Source: Sphagnum compactum
Taxonomy: Eukaryota; Bryophyta; Sphagnopsida; Sphagnales
NCBI GenBank assembly: GCA_965153455.1
Contig: OZ234494.1
Coordinates: 19,220,001-19,284,000 of the forward strand
DNA: 64,000 bases
Reading direction: 5' to 3'
In this document: piece after piece, positions 38,928 through 49,800 of the stretch
Layout of the letters: every line of letters starts with the position of its first letter
Position numbering within the stretch: the stretch's first letter is position 1
Notes under the pieces: generated by a model
The model's input: the letters and a program-made list of their open reading frames with translations, nothing else
What the model was told of the DNA's origin: nothing
The model's database searches: none
Made by a program: the position numbers and the translations under genes

Positions 38928-40288
38928 ATGGCCACACTGGCTGTTCCTGCTGCTGCTTCACTTGTGGCATCCTTGAGGAGGAGCAATGTAGTGCAGCAGC
39001 AGGATGGTGGAAGGGTGACCTCTGTGGTGGTGGTGCTCCCAGTTGCCACCAGCAACTCCAATTTGTCTCTTGCTTCTCTCCACTATGGAACAGGCATTCA
39101 CCACCACAGATGGCCTGTTGTTGTTCACATCTCTCCTCTGATGACTCTGAGGTTCTTCACCATTTCCTTGATGATTCTTTGTTGTCAGTCTTTCTGTTGT
39201 TTTCTATTTGGTCCTCAGAGTCAAAGACAGTCTTCTTCATCTTGTGATTTGATCTGTTGTTCTAGATGGTTGCAAGCAAGAGGATCCCAACTGCATGAAA
39301 AGCTACAAAACAGAAGAAATTCAGAAGCACATGAGATTCAATGTCAGTCATCAAGAGCTCAGCATCCACATTGTTTGACATGCGGATCAAGATTGCAGCA
39401 AAGAGTTTCTTCAAGCAGCAGCTCGTTGGGAAGATCAGTTATGCCACCGTCATCACCCAGAGGATTCAACTCCACAAGAATATATCTATCAAAGAGACCA
39501 ATCTTTGTAAGTTTCTTTTGCAGATTTACAGATTCCACACAGGAACATTATCTCTGAAGTACATATCACTGCCTAAGTTTTCAAATGGATTTAGACAATT
39601 GCAGCAATTGTACATACAAAATACCTTCTCTCACTCCGGTGAGTTATTCTGCTTGGCATTCCTTTCCCATTGCAGATAGACCCTTCTTTGTGCATTTATA
39701 GCAGGCCCTTTCACAAAGAAAGTGAATTTTGAAACTTTGGGATTGGTGTATGGAATACCATATCAGGTCCCTGCAGGTGAAAAAAGAGGAGGAAGAGGTT
39801 TAGTTCAATCTGAGCCAGCTGCATCAACTGAAATGTTGCAAACTGTTCCTCCAGAAGCTGTAATGGTTGGCCTAACAATTTCTTGCTCATTGTTGGGGGC
39901 AATGATATGTGCATCGGGAGCTTCAGCAATGGGTGTTGTTGACACAACTTACTTTTCTTCGTCAGGCATGACTTTCTTGGCTGATTTGGATCCAGACACA
40001 GCTAAGCTTGTGATTGGAATATTGGGTCCTTTGTTTGCTTCATTCAATCTTCTCTTCATAGTCCGAATCGTGATGTCATGGTACCCACAGCTGCCAGTGG
40101 GCAAATTCCCATTTGTGATAGCTTATGCACCAACTGAGCCAGTGTTAGGACCAACTCGGAGACTCATTCCTCCTGTAGGAGGAGTGGATGTGTCCCCTGT
40201 GATTTGGCTTGCTATTTTGAGCTTTGTGAGTGAGATTCTTCTTGGCCAACAAGGCCTTCTTGTTCTTCTCTCTCAGCAGCAACCCTAA
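38928..40288 (+). CDS. CCB3: YGGT-family chloroplast protein, CCB3-like (cytochrome b6 heme attachment)
   Basis: The last exon, 39705-40288, is clear. It encodes GPFTKKVNFETLGLVYGIPYQ, a hydrophobic segment, then DLDPDTAKLVIGILGP and the YGGT domain with RIVMSWYPQLPVGKFP, YAPTEPVLGPTRR, IPP-GGVDVSP and a C-terminal hydrophobic helix ending in LSQQQP. In plants CCB3 sits in the thylakoid membrane and helps attach heme c(i) to cytochrome b6. Paralogous YlmG proteins are the alternative. The N-terminus is less sure. A Ser/Arg-rich, transit-peptide-like frame opens at ATG 38928 and ends at a donor at 39507. A short exon, probably 39605-39638, then joins it in phase to the last exon through a 66-nt intron. 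The first part (38928-39506, 193 codons) is long and T-rich in the middle, so it may contain a further intron. Confidence 0.8.
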
Positions 40289-41743
40289 ATAACAAGATCA
40301 TTGTCTCACCTTTTTCTTCATTGCAAGATTGTTCCCTGTGAGAATTGGGTTTCAGTACTCTTTGTTTCCTGGAGGAATCAAGACTGTACTTACACCCTGT
40401 GAGTGACTTTCTCTTTTGCCTTCCCTTCTATTCACAACCCTGCACAAATGTGGGACTCCTTGAGCGAGCATGAGTAGTAAGTACTTGGCAAATGGGTAGT
40501 ACTTAACATTCAGACACTCCAATTCTTCACAACTTCATCAGACCATGGCACAAAACCTAAGACTTGATGCAGACACATCTTCTTCAGTCCATCTCTCAGC
40601 CACCATACATAGATATATGTTTTTCCCTCGTTCACCACCTTTCTTTAGTCTGCAAAGAGTGCTATATCTGAAGGAGGTTTTATATTTTGCAGCCATCAAT
40701 ATACATCATATAGTTTATGCCTGATTTGATTAGCATCTTTGTTGTCTTTTGTTGTGGCATTTTGGTGCACAATCACAAAAACTTGGTTTCCAGAGCAGCA
40801 GTGTAGATGACGAATGGAGTAGTAGGGCTTGTGTATGATGCTCAAATGTGAGCACTGGAACAAGAGTAACAGTGAGCATGCAGAGTAGCCAGTACGCATC
40901 ACCTCCATCTACCAGTTCTTGAAGCCTTCGGGCAATATCACCAGGTTTCTTCTTGCCCATTTTCATGGCACAAAACAGCATACGTTACTGACATAATGAT
41001 GATTATATTTATTGCTGCCAGAGTTTTACTAAAGGCTTGGCAAAGTTGTGCAAGCTTCTATAATGCAAGTGTTGTTGACATTGTTTTGGAACCTATTTAG
41101 CTTCTGGGCAGGCTCTGAGGAGCTCAATAACTTTGCCCTTTCTACAAATTCTGACTCAGTTCTTTTACAGTATAGTTGCTGTATATTGTTTTCAAACTCT
41201 TCCCCAGTGTGCTTCTCAGACAGCTATCACTTCAGGTTGTGATCATGGGGTGGAAGTACTGTGAAGTAGTAGTACGCAGACCACCCGATATGAAAAATGT
41301 GTAGATTTTATTGAGGATTCTCAACTGTGGGTATTGCATGTTTGTAAGTTCTGGAAAAATTTGTGGCAGCCGACATGGTCCAAAGATTTCATGATGGGAT
41401 TTAGCAGTCTCCAGCTTGCAGTGAGTTTTGCACATGATTTAGAAAAAAATTGTGCATATCATTGAGACTTGTTTGTGACAATTTTGCTCAGATTCAGCTT
41501 GCATACTGCTTTTTCTCAGCATTTTGGTGCATATGTCCTCTTGTTTGCCCTTTAAAATATTTTTTAATTTAACACTGTGTTGTTGCTGCGCTATGGGTGC
41601 ACACTCTTTGCCCTCATCTGGAGTGATCCCCAGGTCTTATATTTCTCTGTTCATAGGTATGATGCCTTCATAAATACCTTGCACACTTGTGCATATCTTA
41701 TTTGAGGTCAAGGGTGGACTGACAAATGTCACTTATCTTCCAG
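40289..41743. other. 3' flank of the CCB3-like gene and spacer
   Basis: No further gene is recognisable. It was read for N-terminal histone deacetylase motifs (HPERP-, HHG- and DWDVHHGNGT-like) that should precede the fragment at 41744, and none was found. Confidence 0.5.
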
Positions 41744-42412
41744 TGAAACCCTGATCAGCATTTATGTGCTAATATTTTCACCTGCAATTGATCCCTCATC
41801 TGGTGTCGCTTTTGAGAATATGCTCAACAATGGTTCCTTTTACCCAGCAGGAGATGAGAGCAATTATGACCATGTTAGAGTAGGCAAAGGAGCAGGTTAC
41901 AATGTCAACATTCCATGGCCACATGGCCAATTTGGAGATTCTGATTCCTTGGCAGTGTGGGAGAATATGCTGATGCCTGTTGCCCATGAATACAACCCGG
42001 ACATGGTCTTGATCTCTGTGGGTTTTGATTCTGGTCAGTGTAGGAGTCTTCATACATGGAATACACCTACTTCTTGGTCAATCTCCACCACGGAAAGGAC
42101 ATTTCTGTTTAAATTACTCATTAAATTCTTGAGAAATGAACATGGCAATATTGCCAAAGTACTTCAGTTGCTGGCAAAGGTGTGAACTAATTGCTACATA
42201 TGAGTTATAATTTCAGGTGTTGTGTTGCAGTGGAAGGAGATCCACTGCTGTCATAATTTCTTTGGAGTGAGGAAACAATCTAACATCCATCTCCAACTCC
42301 TGTCATGCATGCATGCACTGTTGGGTGATGTGGTTTTGGACAACCCCAGTCACTTGAGCAATCTTTTGGCACCAACCTTGCCCCTGATAGAAAAAGTATG
42401 CTTGCAGGTCCA
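41744..42412 (+). pseudogene. Class II histone deacetylase (HDA5/HDA18-like) gene fragment
   Basis: An exon-like block, 41744-42033, lies between an acceptor (TTATCTTCCAG) and a donor (CTG then GTCAGTG). It reads NGSFYPAGDESNYD, then GAGYNVNIPWPHGQFGD, AVWENMLMPVAHEYNPD and VLISVGFDSG. This is the second half of a class II deacetylase catalytic domain up to the conserved GFD. A second block (about 42286-42398, …CMHALLGDVVLDNPS…) resembles the region after the GGYNL motif. The exon carrying DPLGG…GGYNL between them is missing or unrecognisable, and no N-terminal catalytic exons (zinc-binding and His-His motifs) lie upstream. It therefore cannot encode an active enzyme and is best read as a partial, decayed copy. 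Confidence 0.7.
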
Positions 42413-43722
42413 TACTTAAAACCACATTTGCACAGCTTGTTCTTCTGATTTAGAGGAAAAAGTGATGCATTGTGGATATTGAGTCAAGGTTTGAGCATTG
42501 GTTGTCTAAACTAGAGAGTACCAACTAAGTCCAGAGAATGCCATTCCTGAACCTTTCTGAATATGAAAGTGTCATCTGAGATCAGAATTGTTTTGGATTC
42601 TCTGTTGGCATGGCCCAATCTTTCCACATCATCACATTATCATGGTTGCATTGTAGCTCATAAACCCATGCTGAAGGCCTTCAACACTTATTATCATACA
42701 CACTTGCCATTTTGAATACCCTTCTACAGTTTTCTGAACATTAGGACATTAGCAGCTGACTGCCTGAATGCTAGTATACGATGACCAAGGTGAAAAACAT
42801 GATTGATCCATTGCAGGTACAGAATGAGCTTCAGAAATACTAGCTTGTTCTCAGCAAAATCAAAAAGGTATCTTGTCCAAGAGCTATTGCAGGACATTGA
42901 GTTCTTTCTTGCTTCTTCAAAAAATGAAAGTCGGTTTTTCATTTTGGGAAAGAGAGTTGTTGGGTGAAAAGGAAGAGAAAGAGCTCAAACAAAGGGTCGA
43001 ATATTCAGTCTTTAAGGAGATACCCACGACTTGCCAAGTTATCAACAGATGGCTATGTGGCAACTGATGGGGCCAAGGCCTTATTGGATTCTTGTATCCA
43101 ACCAAATGGTCCACAGGGAGCACAACCTGAAACTTGGATGTAGCAACATCATCAATGGCAGATCTTCCTCATGGGAAAGATCGATATTGCTGCTAAAAAA
43201 TAACCCTGCTGGTCCTTTGAACAAGCCCTATTCATTCAACACAAATTCATGAGGTCACTGTACAAACATGGCCAATCTTACAGATGACTAGCAAGTGTTG
43301 TTCTCTCTCCCTTTGTATTAATGATAAAACAGTGTGTATACATGAGCTCAACTCAGCATGAGATGTAACATTCTCCCCTTGGGAAATTAAGCTGTGCATG
43401 AATATTCAAATCATTCATAAAACTAAAATCTTTTGAGTATTCCTGTGGACACTGAAAGTTGCCATTCCTTTTTTCCATTGATAACCACACAATATCATGT
43501 ATAGTTGGCAAGGCACTAACTGCAATCAAGGATGGAGTTAGAAAGGGTATGAGGTTCCTATCCACTCATCTTTGGACTCCTTGTAAGAACTGGAAACGAT
43601 AATTTAAAGAATTACATGACTGGAGTATTTCTATGGAGAATAATAATCAGATGGTTCGTTTGCAATAATTACCCATGAAGTAGTCAACTTGGAAGAAGTA
43701 ACAAGTGGCAGGGAGGATGTAG
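42413..43722. other. Spacer between the deacetylase fragment and the coiled-coil fragment
   Basis: A few mid-length frames (64-73 codons) at 42873-43252 have no recognised domain. A stretch near 43300-43380 resembles a retrotransposon terminal repeat only vaguely. Confidence 0.4.
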
Positions 43723-44214
43723 GAAGTTGCAGTGTTGGAGCTAAAAGAAGAACTGGGTGCATACAAGCAAGAAAATGAGTATGAATTTCATAACCATTGC
43801 CATCACTTTTCCTTGGAGCATGAGTGAGCCCTGCAGCGAGAGAAGGATGAGATTACTCAGACAAATCTTACTTTAAAGGTTAGGCCAGTACCCCCTTTTA
43901 GTTCATTCTAGGGAAGTCGTGCAATAGAGAAATTTGCTTGCACCTAAACTTACATGATATGAAGCCTTTATCCATTCCACCCGTAGGGATGAAATATAAA
44001 TGTATTTGTTGTGCAAGTTAGAATGTCAAATGTAGAATCATAATATGTTGGAAGGTTGCAAATCTTATACAACACCAATGGGTCAAAAAATCGGGAATGT
44101 ATTACATCCTCCAAATTGAAAAGGAAAGAGCAAAGGAAGACCTTGAAGCATCTACGGATGCAAATGCTAATCCATTGGTAGCAAGAATGGTTGAAGCCTT
44201 AAATGCAGCCATGG
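43723..44214 (+). pseudogene. Coiled-coil gene fragment, two exons, one in-frame stop
   Basis: Exon-like block 1 (43723-43878) lies between AG and GT. It reads EVAVLELKEELGAYKQENEY…, then meets a TGA at 43825-43827, and continues in frame ALQREKDEITQTNLTLK. The stop is where a CGA (Arg) would fit a charged heptad pattern, so a C-to-T change is likely. Block 2 (44112-44214) reads QIEKERAKEDLEASTDANAN, then PLVARMVEALNAAMG, and ends at a GT donor. Both are Glu/Lys/Leu-rich and helix-forming. They could be the C-terminal coiled coil of the deacetylase fragment upstream, since some plant class II deacetylases have one, or belong to an unrelated gene. Confidence 0.5.
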
Positions 44215-46805
44215 GTATTTCCATGGTACAATGTACACACTTGATGTTGAAATTGGAAATACATATAATATCAAAAGTACTCACACACAAAATTTCACTC
44301 ATTTTGAATTCTTCTAAAAATAACATATGTAATTGATTTGGGCCTTAACAATAAGATAAATTATATAAATCATGAACATGCAATTGATTCATATGTTTGT
44401 TTATATAATTATACACCAATAATTTGAAAATATATATTTAAAACACCTTGTTTAACAATAGTTTATCATTTTTCATTAAATTTTAAATTTTATTTTTGTA
44501 AATAATATAAACAACATTTAACCCAACTAAATTTTAATGGGAGAACATTTTACACCTTAAAAAATTATAATCATTAACATTATCATAACATAATATGCTA
44601 TCGAACATTTATTCATCATCTAATATGACCATCGTGTCTTTGAAACAAATTGAAAGTTTTCATGGAAAAGATTGCTCATTATGGTTGTCTTTTTGTATTT
44701 GAAAAATTTCATGAACATATTTTCATTAAAATTAATATTTTTTAATCCTTTTGTTATGTTACAATCTTTGGGACAAACTTTTGCAAATTAAAAATATACT
44801 CCAATCAACCATTGCATTGTTCAAATGTGCATTACTTTCACAACATAATGAGAGTTCAAGATGTTATTCATCTTTAATTGCATAATTCTATCACAAAATT
44901 TTCTCCAAATATATAAAAAAACACATTAAAAATGTGTTGTAATGAAAATTGTCAAACTATGACTCTTTTTTGTGTACACCATATCATGTAAACACCCCAT
45001 ACAATATTCAAGGTTTGCTAAAGAGCATCTAAAATAATTAATAAAAATGTCATAGAAACATCATGAAAGTCTAAAGGATTCCAAAAGGGAATGGAGAGAA
45101 AATTTAAAACTAGAAACACAAAAGATGTATTCATTTGTGCAAAAAGACAACAAGTAATACACCCTAACCATTATTTCCCCCTGAAACATTGCATCCCTTG
45201 AATTTGAAACACATCATTTTGCTACTTCCCATTCCAGAAAATATGGAAACACCAAGAAATTTTGAGATTATTAGTGATCCGCAATAATGTGAGGACAAGC
45301 AGGTCTAAATATATAATGTCTACATTGGTCCCAACTAAATGTCATCTTACATTGAAGCACACATCTCCGGTCCAATCTAAGAATTTCTTGTTGAGGCAAA
45401 ACTTACAGTTTTGCAAAGAAACCAAAACTTTTGTTTGTTTGCTGGCAACCTACTTTCATTTTGGAGAAAGTGTGCCATCCTTGCAACCAATCACACTATT
45501 TAACCCAGGGGGGTTTTGAGATGTTGAGACTCTTGACACCCATACATCCTTTTCTCCAACCTCAAACCAACTATTACATTGAGAGATTTTTTTCTGATAT
45601 ATGCAAGTCACTGAGATTTTCCATGCCCCCATTGTTAGAGACAAATGATGATCAAACTATTTCTTGAAAAGTTTAAACATACATAAAGCCAACATGTCAG
45701 ATAAACGTGCTACAAATGCCCCTATGCCCGCATAGCTTTTTTGGCTGAAATACACATGCCCACATAGCTTTTTTCCTAAAATATACACAATTTTTTCTTA
45801 AGGTTGAGAAATGACTTGTGGTGGGTGGGGGAACAAATTTAGTTTTTCTGTTGGTGTTCTTAAGGAATAGAAAAGAATGACAAAGATGTATGAAAACTTT
45901 TGTTCATGCTACTTACTTACCAACTAACAACCCACCGGCCAGCTTACACCTACATCAATTCAATCCAAGGGAGAGTTGTGGGAAAGGGGAAGACAATACA
46001 AAGTGGAAGGGCAAACCCAAGCGTATATTATATGGTGGTCAACTCTCATCAATTGTAATTGTAGATGACTCAAGCTGTGTACCCAGACTCTTCATTCTCC
46101 CCCTTCTCCCCATGCAGATGTGTTTGCATTATTAGTCACATGATCTAATCATGAGCGTTTTGACATTGGCCGGTTGCACTTCCTTGTAAATTTGTGCAAA
46201 TCTTGCTCCAGTAGGAACGCTTGCAGTCAAGACTTTACAAATTACAACACACTTGAATCATAGTTTTATGTGCACTGACAACTGGAATGGATCTGGGGCA
46301 GGAGGGGGAGGTTCAAGGAGGAACCTCTCAAGGAGAGGAGATTGGCTGGCTAGCAGCTATACTCATGGAAGGAGTCAAAAAAAGTGTGTTTGTACTTGAC
46401 CTCAATTATTTGTGTAGGGGAACTCGCACATTGAACCCTACATATAAATTTGACCCTCAACAAGAGGATACGTCTCATAAACTTTGTTGGCAAATTTGCC
46501 TGTATTTTTAGAATATTTTATATTTTAATTTTAAAAAAAAATTAAATTTCCATATTAATTATTTGTTTATAGTTCAATTTTAAACAACCTATTTACGTTT
46601 AAATGAATTATAAAATTTTCTTTTTTCATTAAATTACATCCTATCATTTGAAAAAAAAACTGAAAAAAACTTCCCTTAACAATTCCTAAGAATGTAAGTG
46701 TATTAGTTATGCTGATTAAGTCCTAATGTAGGGATTTTGTAATGGAAATTGGGCCTAGATTTTTTGTTGTATAAAATTAGTATTCCCTACTGGGATTTTC
46801 ACTCA
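44215..46805. other. AT-rich spacer, no gene
   Basis: Very AT-rich to about 45.2 kb, then mixed. Short frames (for example 45890-46135, 81 codons) have no recognised domain. Confidence 0.5.
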
Positions 46806-46882
46806 TGGGTGGTGGGATTTGAACCTCTGATCTGAGTGGCAAACTTGTACTATACATCAAGTCGCAAGGTCCATTATATAGT
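46806..46882 (-). repeat. tRNA-like (SINE-head-like) sequence
   Basis: On the minus strand an A-box-like CTTGCGACTTGATGTATAG is followed at tRNA spacing by a very good B box, GAGGTTCAAATCCCACC. There is no proper acceptor or anticodon stem, so this is not a working tRNA. Confidence 0.5.
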
Positions 46883-49800
46883 GTGTATTCTTCGATTCTT
46901 ACCACACCAGCTGAGCTTTCCGGAAATTTAGCTACTCAAGTTTTACTCCCAAGTCCAAAGCTGTAATCAAATTGTAGGCAAGCAATATTTGATGGTCAAG
47001 GTTGTTTTTCCTCAAGATCATTCATCCAGGTTGCTGCACAGTGCAGTTACTACAAAAGGATTTGAAACTAGAATTTTCTTAACGAAGGACAAGCTGGAGA
47101 ATGATAGTGTAAGATGTCGAAACAACATCCTGGCTGGAGTATTTAAGTTTCAAGTGACTGCCTGCAATTTTATGATTGCAATCAACATTTCTTTGGTGAC
47201 TAAATTTCACCACGCCCTGTGACTTGTACAAAGGGTTTTTTCCTTTTTAAATGGCCCCAGGTCGTCATATTTTGAAGGGAGAAAAGAAAATATAAATCGC
47301 CATATTTAGACCACAGGTTCCTGCATGTCGCAAGTGTATAGCCAGGGGTTCCCTACTTTTCTTTCTCTTACTTGTAGCCAAATTTGACTACATCCTCTCT
47401 TTAGGATGGTTGCCAGTCCACCTACTTCACAAAATTAAAGAAATCAAACCCTGATTGCAATCAGAATTATATACTTAAACATAACTTGACTACAAATTCA
47501 CAGGGATCCTAAGCAGCGTTTCTTTTATTGATGAATTTTTGCCAAATTTTGACCTGAAAAATATGGGGAGCTCCCTCATGGGCGATAATAATATTCATTG
47601 CCTATTAGATTCTAGTTTCAATTACACTAATCGGGGAATACGTAGAATTTTAGTGATTAATGGCAGAGTCCTTTTCCATTGACATTTACAATGGGGTAGT
47701 GTGAAAAAAAAAGAAAAGTTCAGCACTAGAAAACAGCAATTTAGGCTTAGGCTTTTTTTGATCTCCTTTGGTTTGGGATTTAACTTGTTGGAGCTTTTGA
47801 CTTTTGTGATGATGAGCAATAACATAAACAACCATTGGATCAGGAGTGGCGTGCATTGAAAGCTGTAGGGTTTCATTGCTCTGCAAATTTTAGTGGTTGG
47901 TGATGCTTCTTCAGGATGATGCTAGGATACACTAAAACTAATGTGATTTTGGGAGGATTTTGGTGAATGAAGAAGGACGGCATAAAAAAATCAATGGTGT
48001 GTGTGGAGGATGTTTCATCAAGAAAGTTTTCTTCTCTTGGCTAGAATGGGAAGCCTTGTGAATCACAATGCCAAGAATGCTATTATGGAGACTAGCATAT
48101 CCAAGAAGGAGGTGGAATGCAAAAATATATATTAAACAACGAAAGGATGGAGGGGTCATGACAACTACATTGCTAAATAATTGTGTGTGTTTTTTTGTTA
48201 TGTTGCATGAGTGTGATGTGTGTCGCTATTCTACTAAACAAATGATCCAAAAAAATTCATTACACAATGATCTGCAGTTTAGTAAAGTAATGTAGAAGTG
48301 AAACTAGGTTTCTATCTTATGTATGCTTTCTTGAAAATAAGAAGGATGATTAGACATGATGACAAAGTCTAAGCTCCAAGGTCTGCTAGGTCCTGCATTA
48401 TGCCAATGGAAACTTAGAGAGAGTGTCAAATGTTTAGGTTGAAAAAGTGAAAGGTTTCACAATTATAAGCATTTGAGTCTCCTAGGATTAGGATCTTAGA
48501 GCAATTGTGCTCAAAGAGTTAAATAGTTCATGAAAGGAAATGAAGTTTGGAGTATTGGGGTGAGAGTTTTTGTCAAAGAGTGTGGAGCAATGTCCAATTG
48601 AACTATAAAAGTCTAGAGAAACAATAAAAGGATGAAAGGGTGCATATGCTTTTACATAAAGGTTTTCTTATAGTGTCATGTTTAGAGAGAGAATCTAGAG
48701 AAAGAAAGTTGTAAGGTGGGATTGGCAGTTTCAAAAATGATAGAAGAAAGTATTGACAAAATGCAGGGTGATATCTTGGATGAAAAAACCAAAGAGGAGA
48801 ACATTGAACATCTGATCCAATCTATATTTTCAGATGGCATTTGTTGATTTGTATTCCTTTTGGTTCCCATCGTCATCTCTACTGAAGAGAAAAGGAAGAG
48901 GCAGCAGACTGATGTATCACTTGTGATACTCTGTATTAGTAATAAAGATACGAGTGTCTCTTGGGTTGGTATATAACATATTCATAATAAGAATGCAGTA
49001 GGGATTAAATTCTTGTTATTCCTCCTTTTTTTGGTTACAGTGAAACATTTATGAACTAACTTCATATGTCACTTGCTTAATCATTTGTTTTCATTGTCTC
49101 ATGGATTCAGCTCTTGTCAGCTCTTGTCGAACATGTCTTCCTTGTCGAGTCATCTCAGGAAGGAAAAATGAAATGTTTTCCCATTCCAGTAAATTTGACA
49201 AATGGTGAACAGTGCACACTTTCCCACTTAAAGTCATGTGGAACTTCCTCGTAGGCCACTGGTGAAATGAATTAAACTTTTGTGGGCTGCAGACTCTGTC
49301 GATTATCCAGGGCCAGATTTAGACATATGAATCTTGTTGTCTGAGACTCCCAGTCAGGATAAAAATATCTACTGTGCATTCTAGCGACCTGGAGCTAATC
49401 CCACACAATGTGTCCAGTGTGAGATCTTGTGCAGCAGTTGTCGAGTCGCCACAAATCTTTTGACACAACGTCGTGTCTGGATCAGATCAGCCATATCTTT
49501 CTGTGCGAAATTTCACACAAATTTTAAAAATATAAAGAATTTTTTAATTTCTCTTGCCATGTAAATGACTATCTTTTTATTTCTCTGTGTACTTTGAGGG
49601 ATCTCCCTAGAGAGAAGAAAACACAGCATTATGCCAGGGGGAGATCCTCATATTCTTATTTGTTCCATTGTTCCCATAGAAACAGAGAGTAGTAGTTTAC
49701 ATGCAGGTCTCAGGTTCCTGTACGACAGGGTTCTCCTGAGGAGGGTGTGAAACAGTATCGGGCAGGTATCAGAATTTTCTAGTACCTGTTGGATCCGGTT

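Noticed and set aside
43300-43400. Retrotransposon LTR end (TCTCTCCCTTTGTATTAAT-type sequence)
   Set aside because: Only a resemblance to common plant LTR ends; no second copy, primer-binding site or polypurine tract found.
48900-49020. Second LTR-like polyadenylation stretch
   Set aside because: AATAAAG alone is too common in AT-rich DNA, and no partner repeat was seen.
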